From PZPK01 sp963974595 (GTDB lineage Bacteria; Pseudomonadota; Gammaproteobacteria; Pseudomonadales; Oleiphilaceae), in contig CAXBDA010000038.1 in NCBI GenBank assembly GCA_963974595.1, positions 1 through 28,742 on the forward strand: 28,742 bases of DNA, in the 5' to 3' direction. Shown here one piece after another: positions 15,454-22,166 of this stretch. A program made the translations under genes and the position numbers. Numbering within the stretch: position 1 is the first letter of the stretch; every line of letters starts with the position of its first letter. The notes under the pieces were generated by a model. That model worked only from the letters and a program-made list of their open reading frames with translations. It was not told where the DNA came from and made no database searches.

Positions 15454-16380
15454 ATGTGGTTTAAAAATATTCTATTCTATCGTTTCACAAAGCCTTTTGA
15501 GCTTTCCAGCGAAGCACTTGAAACTAAATTGGCAGAATCTCCTTTCAAGCCATGCGATACCAACGACATTTATCAATTAGGCTGGTCGAGCCCACTCCAA
15601 AAGCACTCGGAACAACTTGTTCATGTTTGCCAAGAATACTGGATGATTTGCCTTCAAAAACAAGAGCGTATTTTACCTAGCTCTGTGGTCAATGAACAAG
15701 TACAAGAAAAAGTAAATGAAATTGAAGAACAGCAGCATCGCAAAGTAACACGCAAAGAGAAGGCTGATTTAAAAGAAGACATTACACTTCAGCTTCTTCC
15801 AAAATCTTTTACAAAAACAAGTCGTCATTTTGCTTATTTGTCTCCAAGCAAAGGCTATATGGTCATTAATACTTCTTCGGCAAAATTAGCCGACGAGTTT
15901 ACAAGCTACTTACGTAAAACAATCGGCTCACTGCCTATTAAATTCCCTGCCGTTAATCAAGCACCAAGCTCGGTGATGACGCACTGGGTAACAAAAGATG
16001 CAAGCTTGCCCGCCGAATTAACCCTAGGGTATGAGTGCGAACTCACCTCTAACGGTGAAGATAAAGGCAGTATAAAATACAAAGGATTAGAGTTGGATCA
16101 GAAGCAAATTGAACAACAAATTCAATCGGGCATGGAAGTCACGAAACTGGCGTTAGATTGGCGGGAGTCTATCTCCTTTTTACTCGGCTCAGACTTAAGT
16201 ATCAAACGTATTAAGTTTGGAGATCTATTACAAGACCAACTTGATGATAGCAATTCAGAAGATGCTGCCAGCAGTTTTGATGCAGGCTTCAGCATTATGA
16301 GCATGGAATTTGACCGACTCATACCCGATATTCTAAACGCTTTTGGCGGAGAAGATACGAGCGCAGTCATCGAAGGCTAA
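15454..16380 (+). CDS. rdgC: Recombination-associated protein RdgC
   Basis: Ring-forming DNA-binding protein of the nucleoid that limits RecA filament action in relatives. It has 308 aa (E. coli 303). It starts MWFKNILFYRF as in the family and has GWSSPL, the PSSVVNEQVQEKV-type region near residue 70, and KTSRHFAYLSPSKGYMVINTSS. RdgC is largely confined to beta- and gammaproteobacteria, which supports the host assignment. It is preceded by its own promoter and followed by a hairpin shared with fliS from the other side. Confidence 0.96.
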   Translation: MWFKNILFYRFTKPFELSSEALETKLAESPFKPCDTNDIYQLGWSSPLQKHSEQLVHVCQEYWMICLQKQERILPSSVVNEQVQEKVNEIEEQQHRKVTRKEKADLKEDITLQLLPKSFTKTSRHFAYLSPSKGYMVINTSSAKLADEFTSYLRKTIGSLPIKFPAVNQAPSSVMTHWVTKDASLPAELTLGYECELTSNGEDKGSIKYKGLELDQKQIEQQIQSGMEVTKLALDWRESISFLLGSDLSIKRIKFGDLLQDQLDDSNSEDAASSFDAGFSIMSMEFDRLIPDILNAFGGEDTSAVIEG

Positions 16381-16395
16381 AAAGTAGAAATCATA

Positions 16396-16421
16396 TCAGG
16401 CTTTCGTAAATGAAAGCCTGA
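16396..16421. terminator. Bidirectional hairpin between rdgC and fliS
   Basis: TCAGGCTTTC and GAAAGCCTGA form a perfect 10-bp stem with a 6-nt loop between the convergent genes. Flanks are only moderately T-rich (ACTTTAG on plus, TATGATTTC on minus), so termination may be partial. Confidence 0.65.
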
Positions 16422-16424
16422 ACT

Positions 16425-16820
16425 TTAGATCAAGCCTTTTTCAATCACTTCCTTTCGAATACCCACCCAACCTTCCTGAATTTTCTTTAAGTGCCCAAGC
16501 ACTTCATCCAGAATAGTAATGTCGTTTTTTACATTTGCCTGAAAAAGTTTATGCTCACAATAAACATAAAGATCAAACAGGTTTTGCGCCAGGTCTTGGC
16601 CTTTTTCAATATCCAAAAAACTTCTGAGGCCAGAAACAATCTCGATCGATTTATTGATAAGACGATTTTTACCTTCAAAATCTTTCACATTTATACGCGC
16701 CTTGGCCATATTGATGCGCTCAATAGCGCCATCAAACAACAGCTGAATCAGCTGATGACGATCAACATCCACAACACTTGTTTGTGTGTTCACTGCTTGG
16801 TATTGATGCAAAGCATTCAT
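16425..16820 (-). CDS. fliS: Flagellin export chaperone FliS
   Basis: Cytoplasmic helical chaperone that binds the C-terminal D0 region of flagellin and keeps it unpolymerised until export. It has 131 aa, the usual size. It begins MNALHQYQAVNTQTSVVDVD, with HQLIQLLFDGAIERI (22-36) and GLRSFLDIEKGQDLAQNLFDLYVY, all family positions. GGAG lies six bases before the ATG. It follows fliD by 47 bp in the order fliC-A, flaG, fliD, fliS, and no fliT-like gene follows. Confidence 0.95.
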   Translation of the reverse strand: MNALHQYQAVNTQTSVVDVDRHQLIQLLFDGAIERINMAKARINVKDFEGKNRLINKSIEIVSGLRSFLDIEKGQDLAQNLFDLYVYCEHKLFQANVKNDITILDEVLGHLKKIQEGWVGIRKEVIEKGLI

Positions 16821-16867
16821 AATTTTCTCCTATCGGAAGATTAAAGCTAGTTATTATTATTTAGCTC

Positions 16868-18862
16868 TTATTTATCTTTATTTGTTCCCGCTAATGCGGA
16901 TAATTGTTGCGAGATAAAGCTTTGTGTACTATTTAACTGGGCAATAATAATATCGGCGGCCGTAAACTGCCTTGTAAGCCGAGATGTCAAAGTTTCAATT
17001 CTCTCATTTAGCTTGACTCTATCTTCATCGATCAAAGCCAGCTCTTTGTTAAGACGGTCATTTTTAACACTAATTGAACCATCGACAGATACAAACCGGG
17101 TGATCAAATCGACCATTTGTTCCGCAACACCTTCAATATAGGTCACGGAACCACGACTCCCCGTCGCAGTTCCTGCTATTGTTAAACGAATGCCAGCAGA
17201 ATCATCGTCCTCCGCTGCACTGAGCGTTTGTCCAAGACCAACCGCAGCAACACCGTTGATAGTACCCTCTACATCAACGCCATCGACGCCAAGTGCGACA
17301 CTTAAACCTAATTGCGTTTGTGTATTGGTATCAATCGCGGTTATTTCGACTTTTGAGCTGGCACCATATACGTTTGAATTTATCACTAACTGATTCGATG
17401 CATCCAAGGTGACCGTCACAGACTTGCCAGCTGCAATAAGATTGGTATCTTGATTGATTTTAGATTGAATTTCAGCAGCCAGTTGCTCCTGAGTATAACT
17501 ACCCGCTGCAAGCGTAATTTCTGAACTGAGTGTATCATCGACTTTAAGAGTGAATGTATCGTTGTTTGCATCAACCGTTGTACTTGCACCTAAACTAACA
17601 TTACCCGTCAATGCACCACGCGATGCCGCCGTGGTTATATCAACATCATAGCTACCAGGTTTGGTATTTAATGAAGCCGTTTCAAAAGTAACTTGTGGAT
17701 CAGTCGTTCGGCCTTGGTCACTAAATAATGCAGATACATCTTTAGGTGATATATCTAGCGCTGATTTAAGCATATTTTCATCCAAACTCATTAAACCAGT
17801 TTGATAATTTGTAGAAATACCTATTTCAGCCAGACTTTGAACGCTTGAACCCGATAAACCTTCTACCGTACTACCTAAGACTCTGCGAACCTGAGCCATC
17901 ATAGTACGTGTTGTTGAGTCACCTAAAAGCAGTCCATTTTCTGTAGCACCTGATGGGTCAAATTCACTATTATCATTAATCAGTGTTTGCAAGGCATTAA
18001 ACTTTTCAACAAATTCAGTTACTTTTTCAACAATGACCGATGTATCGTTCTTAATAACCAAACTTGCCGGTGCATTCTCATTGGTACCGCTCAAGGTAAT
18101 TGACACACCCGATATTAAATCATCGACGGTATTGCTCGCTCGGGTAACCGGCACACCATTGAAGTTAAACGCGGCGTCAGTGGCAGGCTGAGGCTCCGAC
18201 ATTTGAATCCCGCCCGTTCCCGTTGTATAGGATAACCTTGACAAACCAAATCCGTCATTACCAATACCGTCCCCAGTATCCGTGACAACAACATCGATAG
18301 TATTTTCCAAACCGGTTTCATTTGACGTTAACGCTAATTTATAACCAGAACCGGTATCAATAACCGATGCGCTAACCGTGGAATTTGCTTGTTGATTTAT
18401 CTCAGCGGCAATACCTTCCAAAGTATTATTGGTATTATCTATCGTGATGTTTGACGTTGTACCGTTCACGGTAATGGCAAGAGAACCGGTACCTAATGTT
18501 GTGGTATCTTTATCAGAGAACGATGCCGATGTTAGGGTCTGTGATTTAGCTAAGTCGATCACTTCTAGGGTATAATTACCCTCCTGTGCAGACATCGAAT
18601 TAATCGTGCCTGAAAAAGCAGCGTTACCCGATGAAATTGATTTGGATTCAAATAAACTGGGATTAGCTAACGTACGAGAAGGTAAACGTAAATCGGTCGT
18701 GGCGGATTGTATTTGGCCGAACAAAGACAGCTGAGCAGTAATACCCTCTTCTTTCTTATCCAGGCGCGCTTCAGTAGGCTCTCTTTCAGCACTCGATAAC
18801 TTGTCTATTAACTCACTCGTTAATACACCGGACCCTATACCGACTGAAGAAATACTTGCCAT
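16868..18862 (-). CDS. fliD: Filament cap protein FliD (HAP2), long form
   Basis: Forms the pentameric cap at the filament tip that directs flagellin folding. It has 664 aa against about 470 in E. coli and Pseudomonas; long forms occur in vibrios. It has an N-terminal FliD_N region (about 1-105, starting ISSVGIGSGVLTSELIDKL), then beta-rich surface domains containing Flagellin_IN-like pieces such as VTRASNTVDDLISGVSITL and INGVAAVGLGQTL, and a C-terminal coiled segment (590-664) for polymerisation. The extra length is in residues about 380-560. ATG 18862 has GGGGTG upstream and a sigma28 promoter 50 bp before it. Confidence 0.95.
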   Translation of the reverse strand: MASISSVGIGSGVLTSELIDKLSSAEREPTEARLDKKEEGITAQLSLFGQIQSATTDLRLPSRTLANPSLFESKSISSGNAAFSGTINSMSAQEGNYTLEVIDLAKSQTLTSASFSDKDTTTLGTGSLAITVNGTTSNITIDNTNNTLEGIAAEINQQANSTVSASVIDTGSGYKLALTSNETGLENTIDVVVTDTGDGIGNDGFGLSRLSYTTGTGGIQMSEPQPATDAAFNFNGVPVTRASNTVDDLISGVSITLSGTNENAPASLVIKNDTSVIVEKVTEFVEKFNALQTLINDNSEFDPSGATENGLLLGDSTTRTMMAQVRRVLGSTVEGLSGSSVQSLAEIGISTNYQTGLMSLDENMLKSALDISPKDVSALFSDQGRTTDPQVTFETASLNTKPGSYDVDITTAASRGALTGNVSLGASTTVDANNDTFTLKVDDTLSSEITLAAGSYTQEQLAAEIQSKINQDTNLIAAGKSVTVTLDASNQLVINSNVYGASSKVEITAIDTNTQTQLGLSVALGVDGVDVEGTINGVAAVGLGQTLSAAEDDDSAGIRLTIAGTATGSRGSVTYIEGVAEQMVDLITRFVSVDGSISVKNDRLNKELALIDEDRVKLNERIETLTSRLTRQFTAADIIIAQLNSTQSFISQQLSALAGTNKDK

Positions 18863-18918
18863 ACAATCACCCCAATGAATCAGATTTTTAAACTAAATGT
18901 CTAAAACCTACAATTAGT

Positions 18919-18945
18919 TTATCGGCAAGAAAAGCGAAAGGTTTA
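18919..18945 (-). promoter_or_regulatory. Sigma28 (FliA) promoter for fliD
   Basis: Minus strand: TAAACCTT, 11 bp, GCCGATAA. The -10 is a perfect sigma28 box, the -35 keeps TAAA, and the spacing is ideal. Initiation near 18912 gives a leader of about 50 nt to fliD. The -35 also forms one arm of a weak hairpin (with 18968-18975) that could end flaG transcripts. Confidence 0.8.
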
Positions 18946-18983
18946 GCACAAATATGTAAAACCATGTTAAACCTTGCCGCTAA

Positions 18984-19388
18984 TTAGACTTTTGCATTAA
19001 ATAAACTAAGCGGTTCAGACTGTTGCAAATCCTGAGCCAACTTAATTGCCACATCATCAGGGATCTGACGAACCACTTCAGAGGTTTGTTTATCAACCAC
19101 CGTTATGATTGTCTTACCAGAAGCATCATCTAGATTAAATTGTAAATTGCGTTGTACCGTTTGAACAAAATCATTCAACTTAGTCACCGCTTTTTCCACA
19201 TCCTCTTTAGATATTTTCTGTGTCTTTTCCTGCCGCTCTTGCTGCTCTTGCTGAACGTTTAATTGAGGTTCCAATTTATCTATTTTAGCAGGCGCTGCCG
19301 ATGTTGACGTGGTTTGTGTCTTTTGAGCCGATGAAACTACAGAAAGTCTCGGCGACCCTCCCAGTTCATTCAATTTTATATCGCTCAT
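18984..19388 (-). CDS. flaG: FlaG family protein
   Basis: Small flagellar protein that in Pseudomonas, Vibrio and Aeromonas affects filament length; its exact mechanism is not settled. It has 134 aa. The first ~65 residues are polar and low-complexity (Q/E/K-rich, with a likely short coil), followed by the FlaG domain with LQFNLDDASGKTIITVVDKQ and EVVRQIPDDVAIKLAQ (about 82-122). GAGGTG lies before the ATG. It lies between fliC-A and fliD, its usual place in polar-flagellum clusters. Confidence 0.93.
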   Translation of the reverse strand: MSDIKLNELGGSPRLSVVSSAQKTQTTSTSAAPAKIDKLEPQLNVQQEQQERQEKTQKISKEDVEKAVTKLNDFVQTVQRNLQFNLDDASGKTIITVVDKQTSEVVRQIPDDVAIKLAQDLQQSEPLSLFNAKV

Positions 19389-19420
19389 AACGCACCTCGA
19401 ATAACGTAGAAAGCTAAGAA

Positions 19421-19447
19421 ACCGGCTTTAATAACATTAAAGCCGGT
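19421..19447 (-). terminator. Hairpin after fliC-A, probable partial terminator
   Basis: ACCGGCTTTAAT and ATTAAAGCCGGT form a perfect 12-bp stem with a 3-nt loop, 22 bp after the flagellin stop. On the minus strand it is followed by TTCTTAGCTTTCT, a weak U-tract. It likely ends most flagellin transcripts while letting some read into flaG. Confidence 0.75.
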
Positions 19448-19468
19448 AGTATATATCTAAATCAATTC

Positions 19469-21487
19469 TTACTGAAGAAGTGATAAGACCTGCTGTGGTC
19501 TTGCATTAGCCTGCGCTAACACCGAGATACCCGCCTGTTGAAGAACCTGCGCTCTTGATAAGGCTGCAGTTTCAACCGCAAAGTCAGCATCTCTGATTCG
19601 AGAGTTCGCAGCGGATAAGTTCTCACTGTTAACCGAGTTGTTAGAAATAGTAGACTCAAAACGGTTTTGAATCGCACCTAACTTCGCTTGCTCTCTAGCC
19701 ACCTGATTAATCGCATTATCGATTGCCGTAATCGCTGACTCAGCGCCTGCTGCGGTACTAACATCGATACTCTTTAACTGCTGTCCATCTTGAGCACCAC
19801 CAAAGGTCCCAACCTCAAAACCTGAGTTTGCAATTGCCGTTGGATCCTGAGTGGAGATTTCAATCGGGCCACCAGACTCCAGACGAACCGTACCAAAGGT
19901 TGTTCCGTCCGCAGCACCAAAGGTAGTACCTCCAGATACTTCAATATTTCGACCATCCACTGCTATCAATTCATATTGATTATCATCAACAACTTGAGCA
20001 GTCACACCTGTTTGTGCAGTTTTAGCATTAATCGCATCAACCGCCAAAGACACCTGCTCAGATGCCGTGCCTGTCGTACCGGCCGCAAAGGCAATTGACA
20101 CACCGTTAACAGTTGCATTACCCGCCGTGTTAGCACTAACGTCAGCAGAAGTTACCTGAGTTGTATTTGCTACGGCAGTTACACCAGACTGATCAGACAC
20201 CAGGTTAATCGCAGCTGCAACCGAAATAGCACTTGAATCTTTATTTGCAGTTGATGCCGTATCGTATGAAGAAAATGTTGCACCAACAGCGACACCATTC
20301 ACAACCAAGTCACCCGCGGTGAGTGCAGTACCACCTAAGGTATCACTCACAGCGGTCGCTTTTGCGCCACTATAAGAACCGACCTCTAGGCCAGCATTTT
20401 CAAGAGATGCACCCGTATTACTAGCGATGGTAATATCACTACCGTCTTTAGAAGTTAGCGTATAAGAACCAACATAGGTATCGGCTGCCGCGACACCCGC
20501 TGTTGCTGCTGCAGCACCAGCAATCGCAATATTTCGGCCATCTGCCGCCGATAAACTTACACCCTGCTGGATATTATTTAAATCGATAGATGCCGTGACA
20601 CCGGTTTGCCCGCTCTTAAGATTGATCGCATCGGCAACACCCTGCAAATCAGTAGCTAAAGTACTTGCATCACCCGACCCACCAACATTAACCGTTACAC
20701 CGTTGACAGTAAAGTTACCGCCCGTCGCCACACTAGTGACTTCAGTACCCGCAACCGTTGTAGCGTTAACAGAGGCCGTCACACCCGAAAGGTCGGAGAC
20801 CTTATTAATAGACGCAGCCATCGCAATAGAACTCAAATTCTGACTCGTCGATGAAGCACCATCAGCACCTGCATCAGCAGCACCGACTGCAAAACCATTA
20901 ATAACCAAATCACCCGCGGCCATTGCCGAGCGTGAATCAGTAGAAGACACTGAAGACAAACCAGAAGTAATATCTGTACCTAAGGTTTCTGCTGACACTT
21001 CAGCAATGGAAACATCAATACGATCACCCACGTTCGCGCCTGTCTGAAAACTGGTATTTTGGAAAGAGCCATCCAGCAACTTCTGGCCGTTAAAGTTTGT
21101 TTTTTCTGCAATAGTAGCGATTTGTGTTTTAAGCTGCTCAACTTCTTCCTGTAAAGAAGCACGCTCTAAAGGAGAATTTGAACCGTTTGAAGACTGAAGT
21201 GCCAATTCACGCATACGCTGCAAAGAACTCGTCATACTGTTCAAAGCACCTTCTGCGGTTTGCGCAAGTGAGACACCATCACCCGCATTTCGGTTGGCTA
21301 CGTTTAAACCACGAACCTGAGCATCAATTCGGTTTGAGATTGCCAAACCCGCCGCATCATCTTTTGCGCCGTTAATACGCAAGCCAGATGATAGACGTTG
21401 CAGAGCAACACTTTGTTCGCTTTGTGATTTATCTAGGTTACGTTGCGCGTTTAATGACGCAATATTGGTATTTATGACTTGAGGCAT
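19469..21487 (-). CDS. fliC: Flagellin A, large filament subunit
   Basis: Major filament protein, exported by the flagellar type III system. It has 672 aa from ATG 21487, with GGAG seven bases upstream; a TTG 18 bases earlier (21505) is rejected. The N-terminal D0/D1 begins MPQVINTNIASLNAQRNLDK, and the C-terminal D0 ends QQVLSLLQ. LQRMRELALQ (89-98) is the conserved D1 segment that TLR5 recognises in other flagellins. Between about 185 and 570 the surface region contains two tandem units (191-390 and 391-566). N-x-S/T sequons in them are at N217, N241, N258, N441 and N457. A sigma28 promoter lies upstream. It is about as long as flagellin B and clearly its paralogue. Confidence 0.96.
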   Translation of the reverse strand: MPQVINTNIASLNAQRNLDKSQSEQSVALQRLSSGLRINGAKDDAAGLAISNRIDAQVRGLNVANRNAGDGVSLAQTAEGALNSMTSSLQRMRELALQSSNGSNSPLERASLQEEVEQLKTQIATIAEKTNFNGQKLLDGSFQNTSFQTGANVGDRIDVSIAEVSAETLGTDITSGLSSVSSTDSRSAMAAGDLVINGFAVGAADAGADGASSTSQNLSSIAMAASINKVSDLSGVTASVNATTVAGTEVTSVATGGNFTVNGVTVNVGGSGDASTLATDLQGVADAINLKSGQTGVTASIDLNNIQQGVSLSAADGRNIAIAGAAAATAGVAAADTYVGSYTLTSKDGSDITIASNTGASLENAGLEVGSYSGAKATAVSDTLGGTALTAGDLVVNGVAVGATFSSYDTASTANKDSSAISVAAAINLVSDQSGVTAVANTTQVTSADVSANTAGNATVNGVSIAFAAGTTGTASEQVSLAVDAINAKTAQTGVTAQVVDDNQYELIAVDGRNIEVSGGTTFGAADGTTFGTVRLESGGPIEISTQDPTAIANSGFEVGTFGGAQDGQQLKSIDVSTAAGAESAITAIDNAINQVAREQAKLGAIQNRFESTISNNSVNSENLSAANSRIRDADFAVETAALSRAQVLQQAGISVLAQANARPQQVLSLLQ
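19790..20917 (-). repeat. Two tandem surface units in flagellin A
   Basis: Protein-level repeat: residues 191-390 and 391-566. Each unit runs AGDLVxNGxAVGA, then AAxINxVSDxSGVTA, a sequon N-x-T, a second N-x-T just before VNGV, then a QTGVTA segment, DGRNI and GxEVGxxxGA. The nucleotide sequences have diverged, so the duplication is old. The pattern resembles Flagellin_IN modules. Confidence 0.85.
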
Positions 21488-21582
21488 GTCGTTTCTCCGT
21501 TCCAATTAGCAATCAGTAAATGATTGAGTAAGGGTCAACGCTGCCGCATTTAAAAACGAGTGCGTCTCACCAGTTACCTTCC

Positions 21583-21609
21583 TTAACGGCATAGCAAAAA
21601 ATTACTTTA
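21583..21609 (-). promoter_or_regulatory. Sigma28 (FliA) promoter for flagellin A
   Basis: Minus strand: TAAAGTAA, 11 bp, GCCGTTAA. Six of eight match in the -35 and seven of eight in the -10, at the ideal spacing. Initiation near 21576 gives a leader of about 88 nt. Confidence 0.8.
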
Positions 21610-21672
21610 ACTTTTTTTTCAATTAATGTGTTACAGAATGTAAAGCCCTTATTTCTTCTCTAATTCTAAATA

Positions 21673-21683
21673 CACCCATACCC
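21673..21683. repeat. 11-bp direct repeat, left side of the MITE
   Basis: CACCCATACCC, identical to 21818-21828 and directly touching the left inverted repeat. Best read as a target-site duplication. Confidence 0.8.
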
Positions 21684-21817
21684 GAATGGCGCTTACTTAA
21701 GCCTAAATGCAACAACTCGTCATTCCCGCGCAGGCGGGAATCCATTGTTTTACGATGAACCTCAACACCATGGATCCCCGCCTGCGCGGGGAAGACGGGC
21801 TTAAGTAAGTGCCATTC
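21684..21817. mobile_element. 134-bp MITE-like element with dRS3/REP-type core
   Basis: Non-coding insertion between the divergent flagellins. Terminal inverted repeats of 20 bp (GAATGGCGCTTACTTAAGCC at 21684-21703; its complement with one change at 21798-21817) abut perfect 11-bp direct repeats outside. Inside are two inverted arms of 27 bp with 24 matches (21719-21745 and 21770-21796); each arm is itself a palindrome. The left arm fits ATTCCC-N8-GGGAAT, the pattern of Neisseria dRS3 repeats and of common proteobacterial REP-like elements. No transposase is encoded, so it must have moved in trans. A 73-codon frame across it is not a gene. Confidence 0.85.
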
Positions 21818-21828
21818 CACCCATACCC
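21818..21828. repeat. 11-bp direct repeat, right side of the MITE
   Basis: CACCCATACCC, the perfect partner of 21673-21683, starting at the first base after the right inverted repeat. Confidence 0.8.
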
Positions 21829-21993
21829 CTTTTTTATATTTCAAAAAAGCGGCAAAAGTTTGTCATTACAGCGTTTAATAATGGGCAAAGAGCCTCCCGC
21901 CTAAATAAAAATCAAAACCAAGACATAAAAATAAAGACAATAAATACATATTTTTCATACACTTAAAAACATATCGCCTGCATTTTAATCAAG
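21829..21993. other. AT-rich spacer upstream of flagellin B
   Basis: No coding frame. It is A-rich (21900-21960), as expected for bent DNA or activator sites upstream of a sigma54 promoter. I could not identify a specific enhancer-binding motif. Confidence 0.4.
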
Positions 21994-22010
21994 TTGGCAC
22001 GCTTATCGCT
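21994..22010 (+). promoter_or_regulatory. Sigma54 (RpoN) promoter for flagellin B
   Basis: TTGGCACGCTTATCGCT: the -24 element TTGGCACG is perfect, and the -12 element TCGCT differs from TTGCT by one base, with the obligatory GG-N10-GC spacing. Initiation near 22021 would leave a leader of about 145 nt. It implies control by a flagellar enhancer-binding protein of the FlrA/FlrC or FleQ/FleR type, which lies outside the window. Confidence 0.72.
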
Positions 22011-22080
22011 TTATAGCAATCAGGAATCTCTATTTTATCAATAGGGACATGTTGAAGAATGACATTGTCTGCTTAGGCAA

Positions 22081-22107
22081 TAACTATATCGACAAATAAT
22101 CCGATAT
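22081..22107 (+). promoter_or_regulatory. Weak sigma28-like site before flagellin B
   Basis: TAACTATA, 11 bp, TCCGATAT: four of eight in the -35 and six of eight in the -10 at correct spacing. Initiation would give a leader of about 53 nt. It is much weaker than the sigma28 sites of fliC-A and fliD, so it is at best a second promoter. Confidence 0.3.
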
Positions 22108-22166
22108 CACTAAGTTGGCGAAAAGTTCATAACTTTTTTATTACTACGAAAAAAAGAGGAAAAGCA

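Noticed and set aside
21488..21505. Six-codon N-terminal extension of flagellin A from a TTG
   Set aside because: ATG at 21487 has a proper GGAG site and gives the universal MPQ-INTN flagellin start, with the same length as flagellin B.
21623..21844. A 73-codon minus-strand frame containing FPAQAGIH and DSRLRGNDE
   Set aside because: This is the well-known false protein produced by translating REP/dRS3-like repeats. It spans the MITE and both of its direct repeats, and has no ribosome site.
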